From JAGOUN01 sp040389005 (GTDB lineage: Bacteria; Pseudomonadota; Gammaproteobacteria; JAGOUN01): 27,256 nt of DNA. Position 1 is the first letter of the stretch. Each line of letters starts with the position of its first letter. The position numbers and the translations under genes were made by a program. Where the stretch lies: contig JAZKAS010000037.1 of the NCBI GenBank assembly GCA_040389005.1, forward strand, positions 1-27,256. Direction: 5' to 3'. The notes beneath the pieces are model-generated. The model had not been told where the DNA came from. It searched no databases and saw only the letters and a program-made list of their open reading frames with translations. Below, in pieces: positions 14,302-22,550 of this stretch.

Positions 14302-16878
14302 ATGCTTAGATCTATTTCTCAAGTAGGTGCAAATATCCAGTATAATACTGAAATGCGTTTGTACGATATTCAACTTGATTCGCAAGAAGGGCGTTTATTA
14401 CTCACCGGTTGCACAGGGGGCGAGATTGATCCTAAAGTTATTTGGGATTTGTTTAAAACGGGTGATTCGGGTGCTGAGCTTAATACACGCGCTCAAGTGG
14501 CGGCGGGTATGCGGTTGGTCAAAGAGGCTGATCTGACTACGGATACGCTTGTTGAGTTACTCGGGGATCAAATTTATCCTGACGGTGTTGCTAAAAAAGC
14601 AGCAAAAGCAACGTTAATGCTCAAAAAAGAAGTTTTTAATATCTATAGCCCGATCAACGCGGCTACTTTTCTTATGAATGGTAATCACGAAGTGGGTGGT
14701 CACGGAAAAAAACAAAAGACGCAAGAGCACCTTGATGAGAAGTCACAAAGACAAGTTAATGCGGTTAATCGCGATAAGCCTGCAAACTTTTATATGCCGG
14801 CTAATTATTATGCGCAAATTATACGAAATAATCAGGGTGAAGTATTAGCTTGCGTTGTATGCGCAGATACTAATTCTTTTTGGTATGATACTGATCAACA
14901 AAATTGGTTAATGCAAACGATTATTCCTGAATTTATGCAATCCTCTCCTGAAGCGCCTTGGTTGTGGTTAGGGCATCATGCTTTTATGGATACTATTGGT
15001 AAAAGAGGCCTAAAAGGCGATGGTGGAAAATATTCTGCAGATAAAAAATGGCATAATGCTAGCTTGCATCAAATAAATTTTATGACGGCGCAAAAAATAG
15101 GTTTGGATCTTAAGCGGTTTAAAATATTTGCCGCACATGAACATACAAATTATGTTGCGATTAATGACGCATCTTCTAATGTACCCGATCAATTTATTTT
15201 TGGTGGGGGCGGAAGCATGTCAAACTCATTAGAGCAAGTTGCTTTGCCTATGGGAACAAAATGGAGCGCGTGTACGTTTGGCTTCGGCGAAGTTATTTTG
15301 ACAACAAAAGGCATGTCAGTTTCTTTTACAGATTGCACAGACATTAAGTTGAAATCCCCTGACAAAAATCAGTTAAAAACACTTTTTTCTGTAGAAATTC
15401 CTCGTCATTCTCATAGACTTGATATTACAAAAAATAGTGGTCTTGATCCTATTTTACAAAAAGCATTTAAAAAGCAATTTAAGTTGCTTGATGCCGATGC
15501 GCAAGAGGGCTCATCTTCACTTGCCTTGAGGATCGTGTGTTTTATTTGGAGTCATGCATATCAGCAGTTAAATAACTTGACGCATGAATTAAATTTAATC
15601 GTGCAGGAAAAAAATCCATTAGTTACGTTATTATTGCTACCTTTTTTAACCGAACCTACGGCTATTCAGCCAGCATCGCTTTTAAAAACCGTTGAGCAAT
15701 GTTTATTGTTGTTCGCTACACCGATTAATCAGAAATTTTTAGGCGTCAAGCCATATAAAAAATTATTTCTCACGCTTGAGGCGTGTCATTATTGTCTTGC
15801 GGCGATGTTGTCTCCAGAACGAATGGCGGCTTTGGCAGTTGCATCAAGTGTACCGGATTCTGAAGAGATTTCCGAAAGTGAGCGACCGACTTTCGACCGC
15901 TCTATTCGTCATTTCATCAAAACAAATTATTCAAATTTGCAGGGTGATGATAGTGATGATGAAGATGAAAATAATTTAGCAGAGTCAGATGATGAACAAG
16001 ACAATAAAACTGATGTTCCAGTTGCTCCGCAAGAAGTTACGTTGCTCGTCAAAAAATCATTATCTTCAGGTGAAATAGTCGGTTCTGAAAGGCTTGAACG
16101 CATACTCAAAGATTTTTTAGAAACATTTGTCAATAATTCTCGTTTATTAAGATTGATGATTTCTTCAGCAACATCACAACGTTTAAACTATTTATATAAT
16201 ACTTACCAAACTGAACATAAAAAATCTTTAGATGCTAAGTATCAGCTCTATTTTGTTGCCGGTGAAGAGGCGGAGATAGCGTTGGCTTATATGGTTGATT
16301 TTCTTGTAAATAAATTGTCACCGGTTATTTTAATTCAAGCGATTATAAAAACAGATAGGCATATTAATACCGGTCTTTCAGGTATGATTTTTTTACAGCT
16401 TGCTAATGCTTTTGTGCGCATGCTAGAGAATGAATCTAAGCAAGGAGCTTATGTCGATGAAGTTAAAGCAATATTTTTATGCTGGAATTCAAAGCATGCA
16501 GATACTTATGATGAGCAAGATCAACATAAGCGTTTAAGCCAGCGCGCGCAAGAATTTTTATGTGATTATTTTTCTACATTAGCACAAAATTCTAACGTTC
16601 ATGTTTATGCAAAATTTTTGCATAAAGAATGCTTAGAGGCTTTGTGGTCAGAAGAAAATATTTGGCAGCCAGAGATGCGAAAGCATTTTGAAATAACTGA
16701 AGATAAAATTGCGGCTTATCGTTTATGGCAAGCGCGGCCTGAACCTACTTATGTTCAAAAATTGCTTTGTTATTTAGGTTCGTTTTTTCCGGGTCATGAT
16801 ACAAAGGAAAGTGTATCAGCGCCCGTGGACAATCCAATTTTGTCAAAATCGACTTCTGTTAATTCGACGCGCCTTTAA
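14302..16878 (+). CDS. Calcineurin-like metallophosphoesterase fused to a large unknown C-terminal region
   Basis: The 858-residue protein has an N-terminal domain (about 30-350) with most metallophosphoesterase motifs in order: G-D-Q-I-Y (88-92), G-N-H-E (127-130), G-H-H (224-226) and A-H-E-H (278-281), then an F-G-G-G-G block. The spacing resembles purple acid phosphatases of the TRAP type. The first motif, normally GDxG with a metal-binding Asp, reads G36-C-T-G-G, so Cys37 replaces Asp. Residues 350-858 match no family I know. They are largely helical in character and include an acidic Asp/Glu stretch at about 549-573. There is no signal peptide. A GTG at 14290 is open, but GGTGAG seven bases before the ATG at 14302 favours that start. 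The last 20 bases overlap convergent smpB. It may be a secreted effector or a cytoplasmic phosphatase; both are guesses. Confidence 0.8.
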   Translation: MLRSISQVGANIQYNTEMRLYDIQLDSQEGRLLLTGCTGGEIDPKVIWDLFKTGDSGAELNTRAQVAAGMRLVKEADLTTDTLVELLGDQIYPDGVAKKAAKATLMLKKEVFNIYSPINAATFLMNGNHEVGGHGKKQKTQEHLDEKSQRQVNAVNRDKPANFYMPANYYAQIIRNNQGEVLACVVCADTNSFWYDTDQQNWLMQTIIPEFMQSSPEAPWLWLGHHAFMDTIGKRGLKGDGGKYSADKKWHNASLHQINFMTAQKIGLDLKRFKIFAAHEHTNYVAINDASSNVPDQFIFGGGGSMSNSLEQVALPMGTKWSACTFGFGEVILTTKGMSVSFTDCTDIKLKSPDKNQLKTLFSVEIPRHSHRLDITKNSGLDPILQKAFKKQFKLLDADAQEGSSSLALRIVCFIWSHAYQQLNNLTHELNLIVQEKNPLVTLLLLPFLTEPTAIQPASLLKTVEQCLLLFATPINQKFLGVKPYKKLFLTLEACHYCLAAMLSPERMAALAVASSVPDSEEISESERPTFDRSIRHFIKTNYSNLQGDDSDDEDENNLAESDDEQDNKTDVPVAPQEVTLLVKKSLSSGEIVGSERLERILKDFLETFVNNSRLLRLMISSATSQRLNYLYNTYQTEHKKSLDAKYQLYFVAGEEAEIALAYMVDFLVNKLSPVILIQAIIKTDRHINTGLSGMIFLQLANAFVRMLENESKQGAYVDEVKAIFLCWNSKHADTYDEQDQHKRLSQRAQEFLCDYFSTLAQNSNVHVYAKFLHKECLEALWSEENIWQPEMRKHFEITEDKIAAYRLWQARPEPTYVQKLLCYLGSFFPGHDTKESVSAPVDNPILSKSTSVNSTRL

Positions 16879-17335
16879 TAATCCGCGCGCGTTCTCTGTC
16901 CCAATCTCTTGATTTTTCAGAGGCGCGCTTATCGTGCGCTTCTTTTCCTTTCGCTAAAGCGATGTTGGCTTTCACCCAGTTGCGCTTCCAATATAGCGAT
17001 CGAATAATAACGGTATAGCCATCACGCTGAGTTGCACCAATCAATTTTTTTAATTCTGATTTATTTAATAAGAGGCGGCGCGTGCGGGTTGGGTCAGCAT
17101 TAACATGTGTTGAAGCGGTAGATAAAGGTGATATGTGCATGCCAATAATCCACGCTTCACCTTGTTTGATGAGGATATAGCTTTCTTTTAGATTGACTCG
17201 ACCTTGACGAATACTTTTTAATTCCCAGCCCATAAAGGCAATTCCAGCTTCATAACTAGCTTCAAACGAATAGTCATGAGATGCCTTTCGGTTTAAGGCT
17301 ATGGTATTATCAGTGGTATTGTTATTTTTGCTCAT
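16859..17335 (-). CDS. smpB: SsrA-binding protein SmpB
   Basis: The 158-residue protein has the SmpB core: N-R-K-A-S-H-D-Y, E-A-G-I-A-F-M-G-W-E-L-K-S-I-R, G-R-V-N-L-K-E-S-Y, and the basic C-terminal tail (K-G-K-E-A-H-D-K-R then R-D-W-D-R-E). The family binds the tRNA-like part of tmRNA and guides it to stalled ribosomes for trans-translation; the tail enters the empty mRNA channel. A strong ribosome binding site (AAGGAG) precedes the ATG. The gene diverges from ratA across 52 bases, and its 3' end overlaps the phosphoesterase gene by 20 bases. No tmRNA gene is seen in the window. Confidence 0.97.
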   Translation of the reverse strand: MSKNNNTTDNTIALNRKASHDYSFEASYEAGIAFMGWELKSIRQGRVNLKESYILIKQGEAWIIGMHISPLSTASTHVNADPTRTRRLLLNKSELKKLIGATQRDGYTVIIRSLYWKRNWVKANIALAKGKEAHDKRASEKSRDWDRERARIIKGASN

Positions 17336-17387
17336 ATCTGTCTCCTTGTGACAGGGTATAACATTTCATTAAAAAACGGAATAAAAA

Positions 17388-17828
17388 ATGCCAAAAATCC
17401 ATCGTGAAGCTTTGTTGCCTTATTCTCCAGAAGCCCTGTATCAACTCGTCAATGATGTTAAGTGCTATCCAGAGTTTTTACCCTGGTGTCATGCGACAGA
17501 AATTATTGAACAATCCGATGTTTTGATGCGCGCCTCTATTTTCATTAAAAAAATGGGTATAGCAAAAACGTTTTCAACAAAAAACGATCTGGAGCTTAAT
17601 AAAAAAATTAACATGCAGTTAATGAATGGCCCGTTTAAATATTTAATGGGCGAATGGCAATTTATCGCAATTCAAGATCTTGGGTGTAAAATTATTTTGG
17701 ATCTTGATTTTGAATTTTTACCCGGTTTAATGAATTTGCCGTTTAAAAAAGTATTCGAGCCAGCGGCAGATTCGATGTTACAAAGTTTTGTTACTCGGGC
17801 GCATGCATTGTATGGAGGTAAAAAATGA
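17388..17828 (+). CDS. ratA: RatA/COQ10-type START-like protein
   Basis: The 146-residue protein has the polyketide-cyclase/COQ10 fold signature: L-P-Y-S-P-E-A-L-Y, D-V-K-C-Y-P-E-F-L-P-W-C and G-P-F-K near the middle. In Escherichia coli the homologue RatA was described as a toxin that blocks ribosome subunit joining, while its relatives in other organisms bind ubiquinone or its precursors. The sequence does not decide between these roles. The stop overlaps the rnfH start as ATGA, so the two are translationally coupled. The position next to divergent smpB is conserved in gammaproteobacteria. Confidence 0.93.
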   Translation: MPKIHREALLPYSPEALYQLVNDVKCYPEFLPWCHATEIIEQSDVLMRASIFIKKMGIAKTFSTKNDLELNKKINMQLMNGPFKYLMGEWQFIAIQDLGCKIILDLDFEFLPGLMNLPFKKVFEPAADSMLQSFVTRAHALYGGKK

Positions 17829-18109
17829 AAGTAGAATGCCTGTACGCCAGCGAAAAAGAACAATATTTAATTGCGCTTAGTTTACAAGAAGGCATTACGA
17901 TTGAAGAAGTGATTCGCGCTTCCGGCGTATTAGAAAACTTCCCTGAATTAGAGTTAAGTAGTTTAAATGTCGGTATTTTTGGGCAAAAAAAATTATTAAC
18001 AGATCCTGTTTATGAGGGTGATCGGGTCGAAATTTATCGACCTTTATTGCTTGATCCTATGGAGGCAAGACGCCGGCGTGCGCCAGCGCCTAAACGCAGA
18101 AAATATTAA
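17825..18109 (+). CDS. rnfH: RnfH family ubiquitin-like protein
   Basis: This 94-residue protein is of the RnfH (UPF0125) family. It shows the beta-grasp pattern, V-G-I-F-G, a D-R-V-E-I-Y-R-P-L segment and D-P-x-E-A-R-R-R-R-A near the basic C-terminus. Its biochemical role is not firmly known, though the gene is regularly paired with ratA. It starts inside the ratA stop (ATGA) and its own stop overlaps convergent bamE by four bases. Confidence 0.93.
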   Translation: MKVECLYASEKEQYLIALSLQEGITIEEVIRASGVLENFPELELSSLNVGIFGQKKLLTDPVYEGDRVEIYRPLLLDPMEARRRRAPAPKRRKY

Positions 18110-18432
18110 TCTACCTTCGTGACATAATCTTTTTGCACGATCTCTTTCACTACGCCATTTTTAAAGTAAATAGACAAACGATTTTCAGTAATATCGCCGC
18201 CATTTTTTTGCATGGTGACAATATAATCTAATCGATTGATATCATAAGCTGATTCGCCTTGCAGCGGTGTTCCGAGATCACGCAAAACAGCCTCTTTGGT
18301 CATGCCGGGTTTTACCTGTGACACTTGTTGTGGAGAAAGCGTTTTTCCTTGAGGAATGTCCATTTCATAAGGCTTGCAAGCCGCTAATAACAAAATAGAC
18401 GCCAAAATTGAAACGGATAGAACGTGCTTCAT
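18106..18432 (-). CDS. bamE: Outer membrane protein assembly factor BamE
   Basis: A lipoprotein of 108 residues. The signal peptide ends in lipobox L-L-A-A-C with Cys19 as the lipid-modified residue. The BamE/SmpA domain follows with Q-V-S-Q-V-K-P-G-M-T, a V-L-R-D-L-G-T-P block and a terminal Y-F-K-N-G-V-V segment. The protein is an accessory lipoprotein of the BAM complex that inserts beta-barrel proteins into the outer membrane, so the organism is Gram-negative. GAGGAA precedes the start. It diverges from fur across a short promoter region, an arrangement also known in Pseudomonas (omlA-fur). Confidence 0.95.
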   Translation of the reverse strand: MKHVLSVSILASILLLAACKPYEMDIPQGKTLSPQQVSQVKPGMTKEAVLRDLGTPLQGESAYDINRLDYIVTMQKNGGDITENRLSIYFKNGVVKEIVQKDYVTKVD

Positions 18433-18459
18433 GGTTATTCCTCAATGATGAAGGGCATG

Positions 18460-18488
18460 ATGATACCTGTTACGAATTTGAGGTACAA
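18460..18488 (-). promoter_or_regulatory. Sigma-70 promoter candidate for bamE
   Basis: On the minus strand, TTGTAC (18483-18488) and TATCAT (18460-18465) are separated by exactly 17 bases, a good housekeeping layout ending 27 bases before the bamE ATG. The -35 part overlaps TACAAT at 18484-18489 on the plus strand, a possible -10 for fur, so the two divergent promoters may compete for polymerase. Confidence 0.5.
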
Positions 18489-18517
18489 TACCAGCTTGAA
18501 TCAAGTTGGGCAGGATA

Positions 18518-18928
18518 ATGGGAAAGAACCACTTAAAAGCAGTTGGCTTAAAAATAACCACTCCGCGTGTGCGAATTCTTGAATTGCTAACCACTTCAGG
18601 TGAGCGGCATTTAAGTGCGGAAGAGATTTATCAGCAACTGTATGAATTAGATAGTGATATCAGTATTGCAACCATTTATCGCGTACTTACTCAGTTTGAA
18701 GTAGCGGGATTAGTTATTCGGCATAATTTCGAGGAAAACCACAGCGTTTTTGAGCTCAATCATGGCGAGCATCATGATCATTTGGTGTGTATGAAGTGTC
18801 GAAAAGTGGTTGAATTTCATGATCCAGTCATTGAAGCGCGACAAGAAGAATTAACGCAGCAATTTGGGTTTGTGATGAAAGATCATTGTTTGACAATTTA
18901 CGGCCTGTGCCAAGCGTGCCAAGCTTAA
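18518..18928 (+). CDS. fur: Ferric uptake regulator Fur
   Basis: The protein has 136 residues from the ATG at 18518. A TTG at 18506 is in frame, but its extra residues (M-G-R-I) look like read-through of the ribosome binding site. The N-terminal winged helix has G-L-K-I-T-T-P-R, L-S-A-E-E-I-Y and I-A-T-I-Y-R-V-L. The metal-binding dimerisation domain has H-G-E-H-H-D-H-L-V-C-M-K-C, E-F-H-D-P and the second Cys pair C-Q-A-C. This is Fur proper and not Zur or PerR, judging by closeness to E. coli Fur. It is an iron-loaded repressor of uptake genes. I see no clear Fur box at its own promoter. A hairpin follows the stop. Confidence 0.95.
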   Translation: MGKNHLKAVGLKITTPRVRILELLTTSGERHLSAEEIYQQLYELDSDISIATIYRVLTQFEVAGLVIRHNFEENHSVFELNHGEHHDHLVCMKCRKVVEFHDPVIEARQEELTQQFGFVMKDHCLTIYGLCQACQA

Positions 18929-18929
18929 G

Positions 18930-18968
18930 AGCTTGCTTAATACCTTTAAAAAAGTTCTTAAGCAAGCT
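18930..18968 (+). terminator. Hairpin terminator after fur
   Basis: A perfect 11-base inverted repeat, AGCTTGCTTAA (18930-18940) and TTAAGCAAGCT (18958-18968), encloses a 17-base loop and starts right after the fur stop. The following T run is short (TTT then AAAT), so termination may be modest. It can work in both directions. Confidence 0.65.
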
Positions 18969-18984
18969 TTAAATAAAAGCGAGA

Positions 18985-18994
18985 NNNNNNNNNN
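18985..18994. other. Assembly gap (10 N)
   Basis: Ten undetermined bases lie between the fur terminator and the small frame downstream of recN. Ten Ns are often a placeholder of unknown true length, so sequence may be missing here. Confidence 0.99.
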
Positions 18995-19189
18995 TTAACG
19001 GCCGATTGGGGCTGGACTTGAACTTTGTGTTGCTTTAGGAGTCTCGACACCTTTTTTTGGAGTGCCGATAGCCGTAAATACAGCAGAAGATCCTGCGCCA
19101 TATCTTGTTTCTTCGACTCTAAGAAGCATGCTGGACAAATCGCTAGAAGTGCTTGTTGATTTTGTTATTGTTGTGTTAATAGGTTTCAT
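18995..19189 (-). CDS. Hypothetical Ser/Thr-rich small protein, 64 residues
   Basis: The frame starts at an ATG at 19189 and stops at TAA directly beside the assembly gap. It is rich in Ser, Thr, Pro and Ala, with no membrane helix, signal peptide or family match I know. A TTG 14 codons upstream (19231) is possible. The ribosome binding site is weak (GAG about 12 bases upstream). It lies downstream of recN on the same strand, so it could be cotranscribed. The frame on the opposite strand is equally open, so this may not be a real gene. Confidence 0.35.
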   Translation of the reverse strand: MKPINTTITKSTSTSSDLSSMLLRVEETRYGAGSSAVFTAIGTPKKGVETPKATQSSSPAPIGR

Positions 19190-19239
19190 TGTTTTTTTTC
19201 TCTCAAGTTTAAAAGAACTTACTTTATACAAGTTTTTTA

Positions 19240-20919
19240 TTAAGGCATCCTGAAGGCTGCTAACATTTCTTTAGCATGTTGTTGCGCATGATCAGTGATT
19301 GTTAATCCACCGAGCATTCTGGCAATTTCGTCAACACGTTGCTCATTATTTAGCGTCGATACATTCACTGTGGTTTTTTGCTTCTGATCGTGTTTTTCGA
19401 CCTTTAAGTGTTGATCGCCTGACGCAGCAATTTGCGGTTGATGCGTGATACAAATCACTTGATGGGTTTCCCCAAGCTTTCGTAATTGTTGGCCAATCAT
19501 CGCGGCGATTTTTCCACCGACGCCAATGTCAATTTCATCTAAAATAAGCGTGGGGATTTGAATATAAGCAGCGAGGAGTGTTTGCAAAGCGAGTGACACG
19601 CGCGCGAGTTCGCCGCCCGATGCAGTTTTCTTCAAAAGTACTTCAGGGTATTTTGTATTCGCTTGCATCATAAATGCGGCTTGTTCCGCGCCATTAGCGT
19701 TTGGTGTCGATACTTCGATAGGTTGTAAGGTAATCGAAAAAATCGCTGTAGGCATTCCCAGCTCTTGAATTAAATCAGTGACTTGTTTAGAAAGTGTTTT
19801 GGCGGATTGCGTGCGCTTTTTCGTTAATTTTTCAGCGAATGCGTGATAATTTTGTTCCAGCGTTGTTTTTTCTTTTTCTAATATTTTAAGTTTTTGCTCA
19901 CTGGCACTGAGATCTTCGATTTCTTGTTCAATAGTGTTCAAAAGCTGCGGCAAATCTTCCGAGTTCATATGATGTTTGCGTGCTAGTTGATAAAGTTCTG
20001 CGATACGCTCTTCAACGCGCATGAGCTTTTCTGGATCGACATCTACCGAATGCATTAATCGAGTCGCGCTGCTAGAAAGTTCTTCCATTTGCACGATGGC
20101 ATTATTGAGAAGCTCGCTAAGTTCTTTTGGTTGATGTGATAATTTTTCAACGGCCAGAATCGGTTGTCGCAAACGATTTAGCAGCTCTAAAACCCCGATG
20201 GAATCAGTTGGAGAAAAAGCGCTTAAAATATTTTCATAGAGTTCAATTATTTCTTTGGCTGACGCTAGCGCTTTATGTTGCGCGGGGAGGGCAAGTATTT
20301 CTTGTAAATCCAATTTGGCATCTGCAAGTTCTTGATGTTGATAACGCAAATAATCTAAGCGCTGATTTTTTTCACCGGATTTAGAAGTAATTAATTTTAT
20401 TTCGCTTTCAATTTTTTTCCATTGTGAAACGGTTTGATTGAGATTATCTAATAAAGATTGCGTGCCCGCATAAGCATCGAGTAATTGCGTTTGGCCTGGC
20501 GTGCTTAATAAAATCTGATTTTCATTTTGTGTATGTAATAACAACAATAATTCACCGAGTTCGCGTAACGCGCTGATATTACTCGGGCGACCATTAATAA
20601 AATTACGCGTTTTACCATCTTTATAAATAACTCGGCGAATAAGGCATTCGGATTCATCGCTATTCAGCGCGTTTTCTTCGAGATAATTTTTGGCTTTGTT
20701 ATTATGTGTGAGATCAAACGTTAAGATCACTTCTGCTTCATTTTCATCGAGCTTTATTTTTTCGTGTGCGTTACGTTGACCTAATGCGGCATCAATCGCA
20801 CCAAGAATAATAGATTTTCCTGCGCCTGTTTCACCGGTGATCATGATGACGCCAGAATCTAAGGATAATTCCAGGGTATCAATAAAAACAAAGTTTCGAA
20901 TATAAATATGTTTTAGCAT
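19240..20919 (-). CDS. recN: DNA repair protein RecN
   Basis: This SMC-like ATPase has 559 residues. Walker A is G29-E-T-G-A-G-K-S36. A long coiled-coil middle covers roughly 155-370. The ABC signature begins at S434 (S-G-G-E-L-A-R-V), and Walker B is L-I-L-D-E-I-D at about 458-464. RecN acts in double-strand break repair by tethering DNA. A TTG at 20940 is in frame upstream, but the ATG at 20919 overlaps the nadK stop (TAATG), the usual nadK-recN coupling, and is chosen. Length agrees with the family (about 550). No LexA box is visible directly upstream, as the start lies inside nadK. Confidence 0.96.
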   Translation of the reverse strand: MLKHIYIRNFVFIDTLELSLDSGVIMITGETGAGKSIILGAIDAALGQRNAHEKIKLDENEAEVILTFDLTHNNKAKNYLEENALNSDESECLIRRVIYKDGKTRNFINGRPSNISALRELGELLLLLHTQNENQILLSTPGQTQLLDAYAGTQSLLDNLNQTVSQWKKIESEIKLITSKSGEKNQRLDYLRYQHQELADAKLDLQEILALPAQHKALASAKEIIELYENILSAFSPTDSIGVLELLNRLRQPILAVEKLSHQPKELSELLNNAIVQMEELSSSATRLMHSVDVDPEKLMRVEERIAELYQLARKHHMNSEDLPQLLNTIEQEIEDLSASEQKLKILEKEKTTLEQNYHAFAEKLTKKRTQSAKTLSKQVTDLIQELGMPTAIFSITLQPIEVSTPNANGAEQAAFMMQANTKYPEVLLKKTASGGELARVSLALQTLLAAYIQIPTLILDEIDIGVGGKIAAMIGQQLRKLGETHQVICITHQPQIAASGDQHLKVEKHDQKQKTTVNVSTLNNEQRVDEIARMLGGLTITDHAQQHAKEMLAAFRMP

Positions 20920-21797
20920 TAGACGAGCCCTGACCCCCAATGTAATTTGCTGCGTAAACTTTTGTAATAATTATAACTGGTCGGGTGAATCAGCGTAATA
21001 CTTTCTTGTTTTTTCTTAATCTCAATCACACTGTTTTCGCTCACAGGATAAAACGTTTGGCTATCGCAACTGATTTGGATTTGAGTATGCTTATTACTAT
21101 TATCTTTGACACGCAAAAGAATAGTGCTGTCGCCATTGATAACAATCGGTCGCATACTTAACGTATGAGGAAACATCGGTACGAGCGTGAGCGCATTGAG
21201 TTCTGGATGAATAATCGGTCCACCGCCAGAAAGCGAATAAGCGGTTGAACCAGTGGGGGTTGCAATAATCAAGCCATCGGCACGTTGGCGACACATAAAA
21301 TGTTTATCGACAAGAATTTCATATTGAATTAGATGATGCGCACCTTGAGCCGATAATACGATTTCGTTGAGTGCATGACCTTGTTGAGTGGTATTGTTAT
21401 CGGTGATAGTCGTTTCTAGAAGAAAGCGTTTTTCGGTGTGAAATTTTCCGGCAAGAATTTCTTCGAGTTTTTGTTCGACTTCTGCAGGGCGAATATCGGT
21501 TAGAAATCCTAAGCTGCCACGGTTAATGCCGAGTAAAGGTATTTTATGTTCAACCAAGGCACGAGCGGTACTAAGGAGCGCGCCATCGCCGCCAATGACT
21601 AACGCAAGATCGATGATCGGGCTTAAATTTGTAATGGTCGCAGTTTCTAGCGTCTTTTCGCCCAAACTCTCTGCTAAGCTCGATTCTAAGATTACGCGAC
21701 AGCCTTTATCTTTTAAAAATGTGCAAACTGTAGACACGGTCTCGCGTATATCTTGCGAGCGCATATGTCCAAAAAGTCCAATCGTTTTGAATTCCAT
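20919..21797 (-). CDS. nadK: NAD kinase
   Basis: The 292-residue protein phosphorylates NAD to NADP in the cytoplasm. It has the family's G-G-D-G motif (69-72), L-G-I-N-R-G-S-L-G-F-L-T-D, the N-E motif (144-145) and the T-P-T-G-S-T-A-Y-S-L-S glycine-rich block (180-190) followed by G-G-P-I-I-H-P. Length is normal. It diverges from grpE across 124 bases and is coupled to recN by a TAATG overlap. Confidence 0.96.
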   Translation of the reverse strand: MEFKTIGLFGHMRSQDIRETVSTVCTFLKDKGCRVILESSLAESLGEKTLETATITNLSPIIDLALVIGGDGALLSTARALVEHKIPLLGINRGSLGFLTDIRPAEVEQKLEEILAGKFHTEKRFLLETTITDNNTTQQGHALNEIVLSAQGAHHLIQYEILVDKHFMCRQRADGLIIATPTGSTAYSLSGGGPIIHPELNALTLVPMFPHTLSMRPIVINGDSTILLRVKDNSNKHTQIQISCDSQTFYPVSENSVIEIKKKQESITLIHPTSYNYYKSLRSKLHWGSGLV

Positions 21798-21863
21798 GAG
21801 AATCGATCTATAGTTTTAGTAAGTGAGTAACTCTACTACCAAGCTATTTAAATTGAAAGTAGA

Positions 21864-21891
21864 CTTGAATTATACAAAATCATCCCTAGAT
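21864..21891 (+). promoter_or_regulatory. RpoH (sigma-32) heat-shock promoter candidate for grpE
   Basis: CTTGAAT (21864-21870) is followed after 12 bases by TCCCTAGAT (21883-21891). This resembles the sigma-32 consensus CTTGAAA-N11-16-CCCCATnT and has the same 12-base spacing as the dnaK promoter in this window. It lies 31 bases before the grpE ATG. Confidence 0.6.
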
Positions 21892-21921
21892 AGTATTGAT
21901 TATTCGTTATTGGAGAAAAAC

Positions 21922-22542
21922 ATGAGCCAAGAAAACGCATCAGGTGCAGGCAAGCAATGGGAATACGCTGAGAAAAGCGAGCAAGAAGAACAGGCGCTGA
22001 AAGATCAACAGCCCAAAGAAACGGAACTCGACTTTTTTGAAGGTGATGAAGCGGCTGCATTAGCGTCGATGGACAAAGCTGAATTAGTGAAAGAGCTATT
22101 AAAAGCTAGAAAAGAAGCCAGCGATAATTGGGAGCAATTTGTTCGTGCTAAGGCTGAGACCAGCAATTTGTCACATAGTGCCGAGAAAGAAAAACAAAAT
22201 ATTCGCAATTTTGCGCTCAAATCATTCGTTCAATCTTTAATTAGCGTGATTGATAATTTTGAACGCAGTGTCAATGTGTTGGACAGCGATCCAGGCAATC
22301 TTAATGCCATCAAAGAAGGGATTGAGCTGACACATAAAGACTTTTTATCAACACTTGAAAAGTTTGGTGTGGAAATGCTGAATCCAAAAGGGGAGCGGTT
22401 TAACCCTGAATTCCATGAAGCTATTTCGATGCAAGCAAGTCCAGGTGTAGAAGCCAATGTAGTGCTTCAAGTGCTACAAAAAGGGTGCTTATTGAATAAT
22501 CGATTAGTGCGACCTGCCATGGTTGTTGTTTCAAGTGCTTAA
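21922..22542 (+). CDS. grpE: Nucleotide exchange factor GrpE
   Basis: GrpE has 206 residues from the ATG at 21922, which is preceded by TGGAGAA. A GTG at 21823 is in frame but would place the heat-shock promoter inside the coding region. The acidic, disordered N-terminus (about 1-60) leads into the long helical dimer region, which contains the S-V-I-D-N-F-E-R-S motif. The beta domain ends with the N-R-L-V-R-P-A-M-V-V-V block. The protein releases ADP from DnaK as part of the DnaK-DnaJ cycle. Its place next to dnaK with its own sigma-32 promoter match indicates heat induction. Confidence 0.96.
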   Translation: MSQENASGAGKQWEYAEKSEQEEQALKDQQPKETELDFFEGDEAAALASMDKAELVKELLKARKEASDNWEQFVRAKAETSNLSHSAEKEKQNIRNFALKSFVQSLISVIDNFERSVNVLDSDPGNLNAIKEGIELTHKDFLSTLEKFGVEMLNPKGERFNPEFHEAISMQASPGVEANVVLQVLQKGCLLNNRLVRPAMVVVSSA

Positions 22543-22550
22543 ATTGCATG

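Noticed and set aside
17388..18109. ratA-rnfH as a toxin-antitoxin pair
   Set aside because: The coupling is real, but the families do not show RnfH to be an antitoxin, and RatA relatives act in quinone handling. The sequence cannot decide.
18433..18517. Fur box in the fur promoter
   Set aside because: No sequence close to the GATAATGATAATCATTATC palindrome is present between bamE and fur.
19062..19253. Plus-strand hydrophobic frame opposite the small protein after recN
   Set aside because: No ribosome binding site, and its hydrophobic stretch is the reverse reading of Lys/Asn/Thr codons; it also runs into the end of recN.
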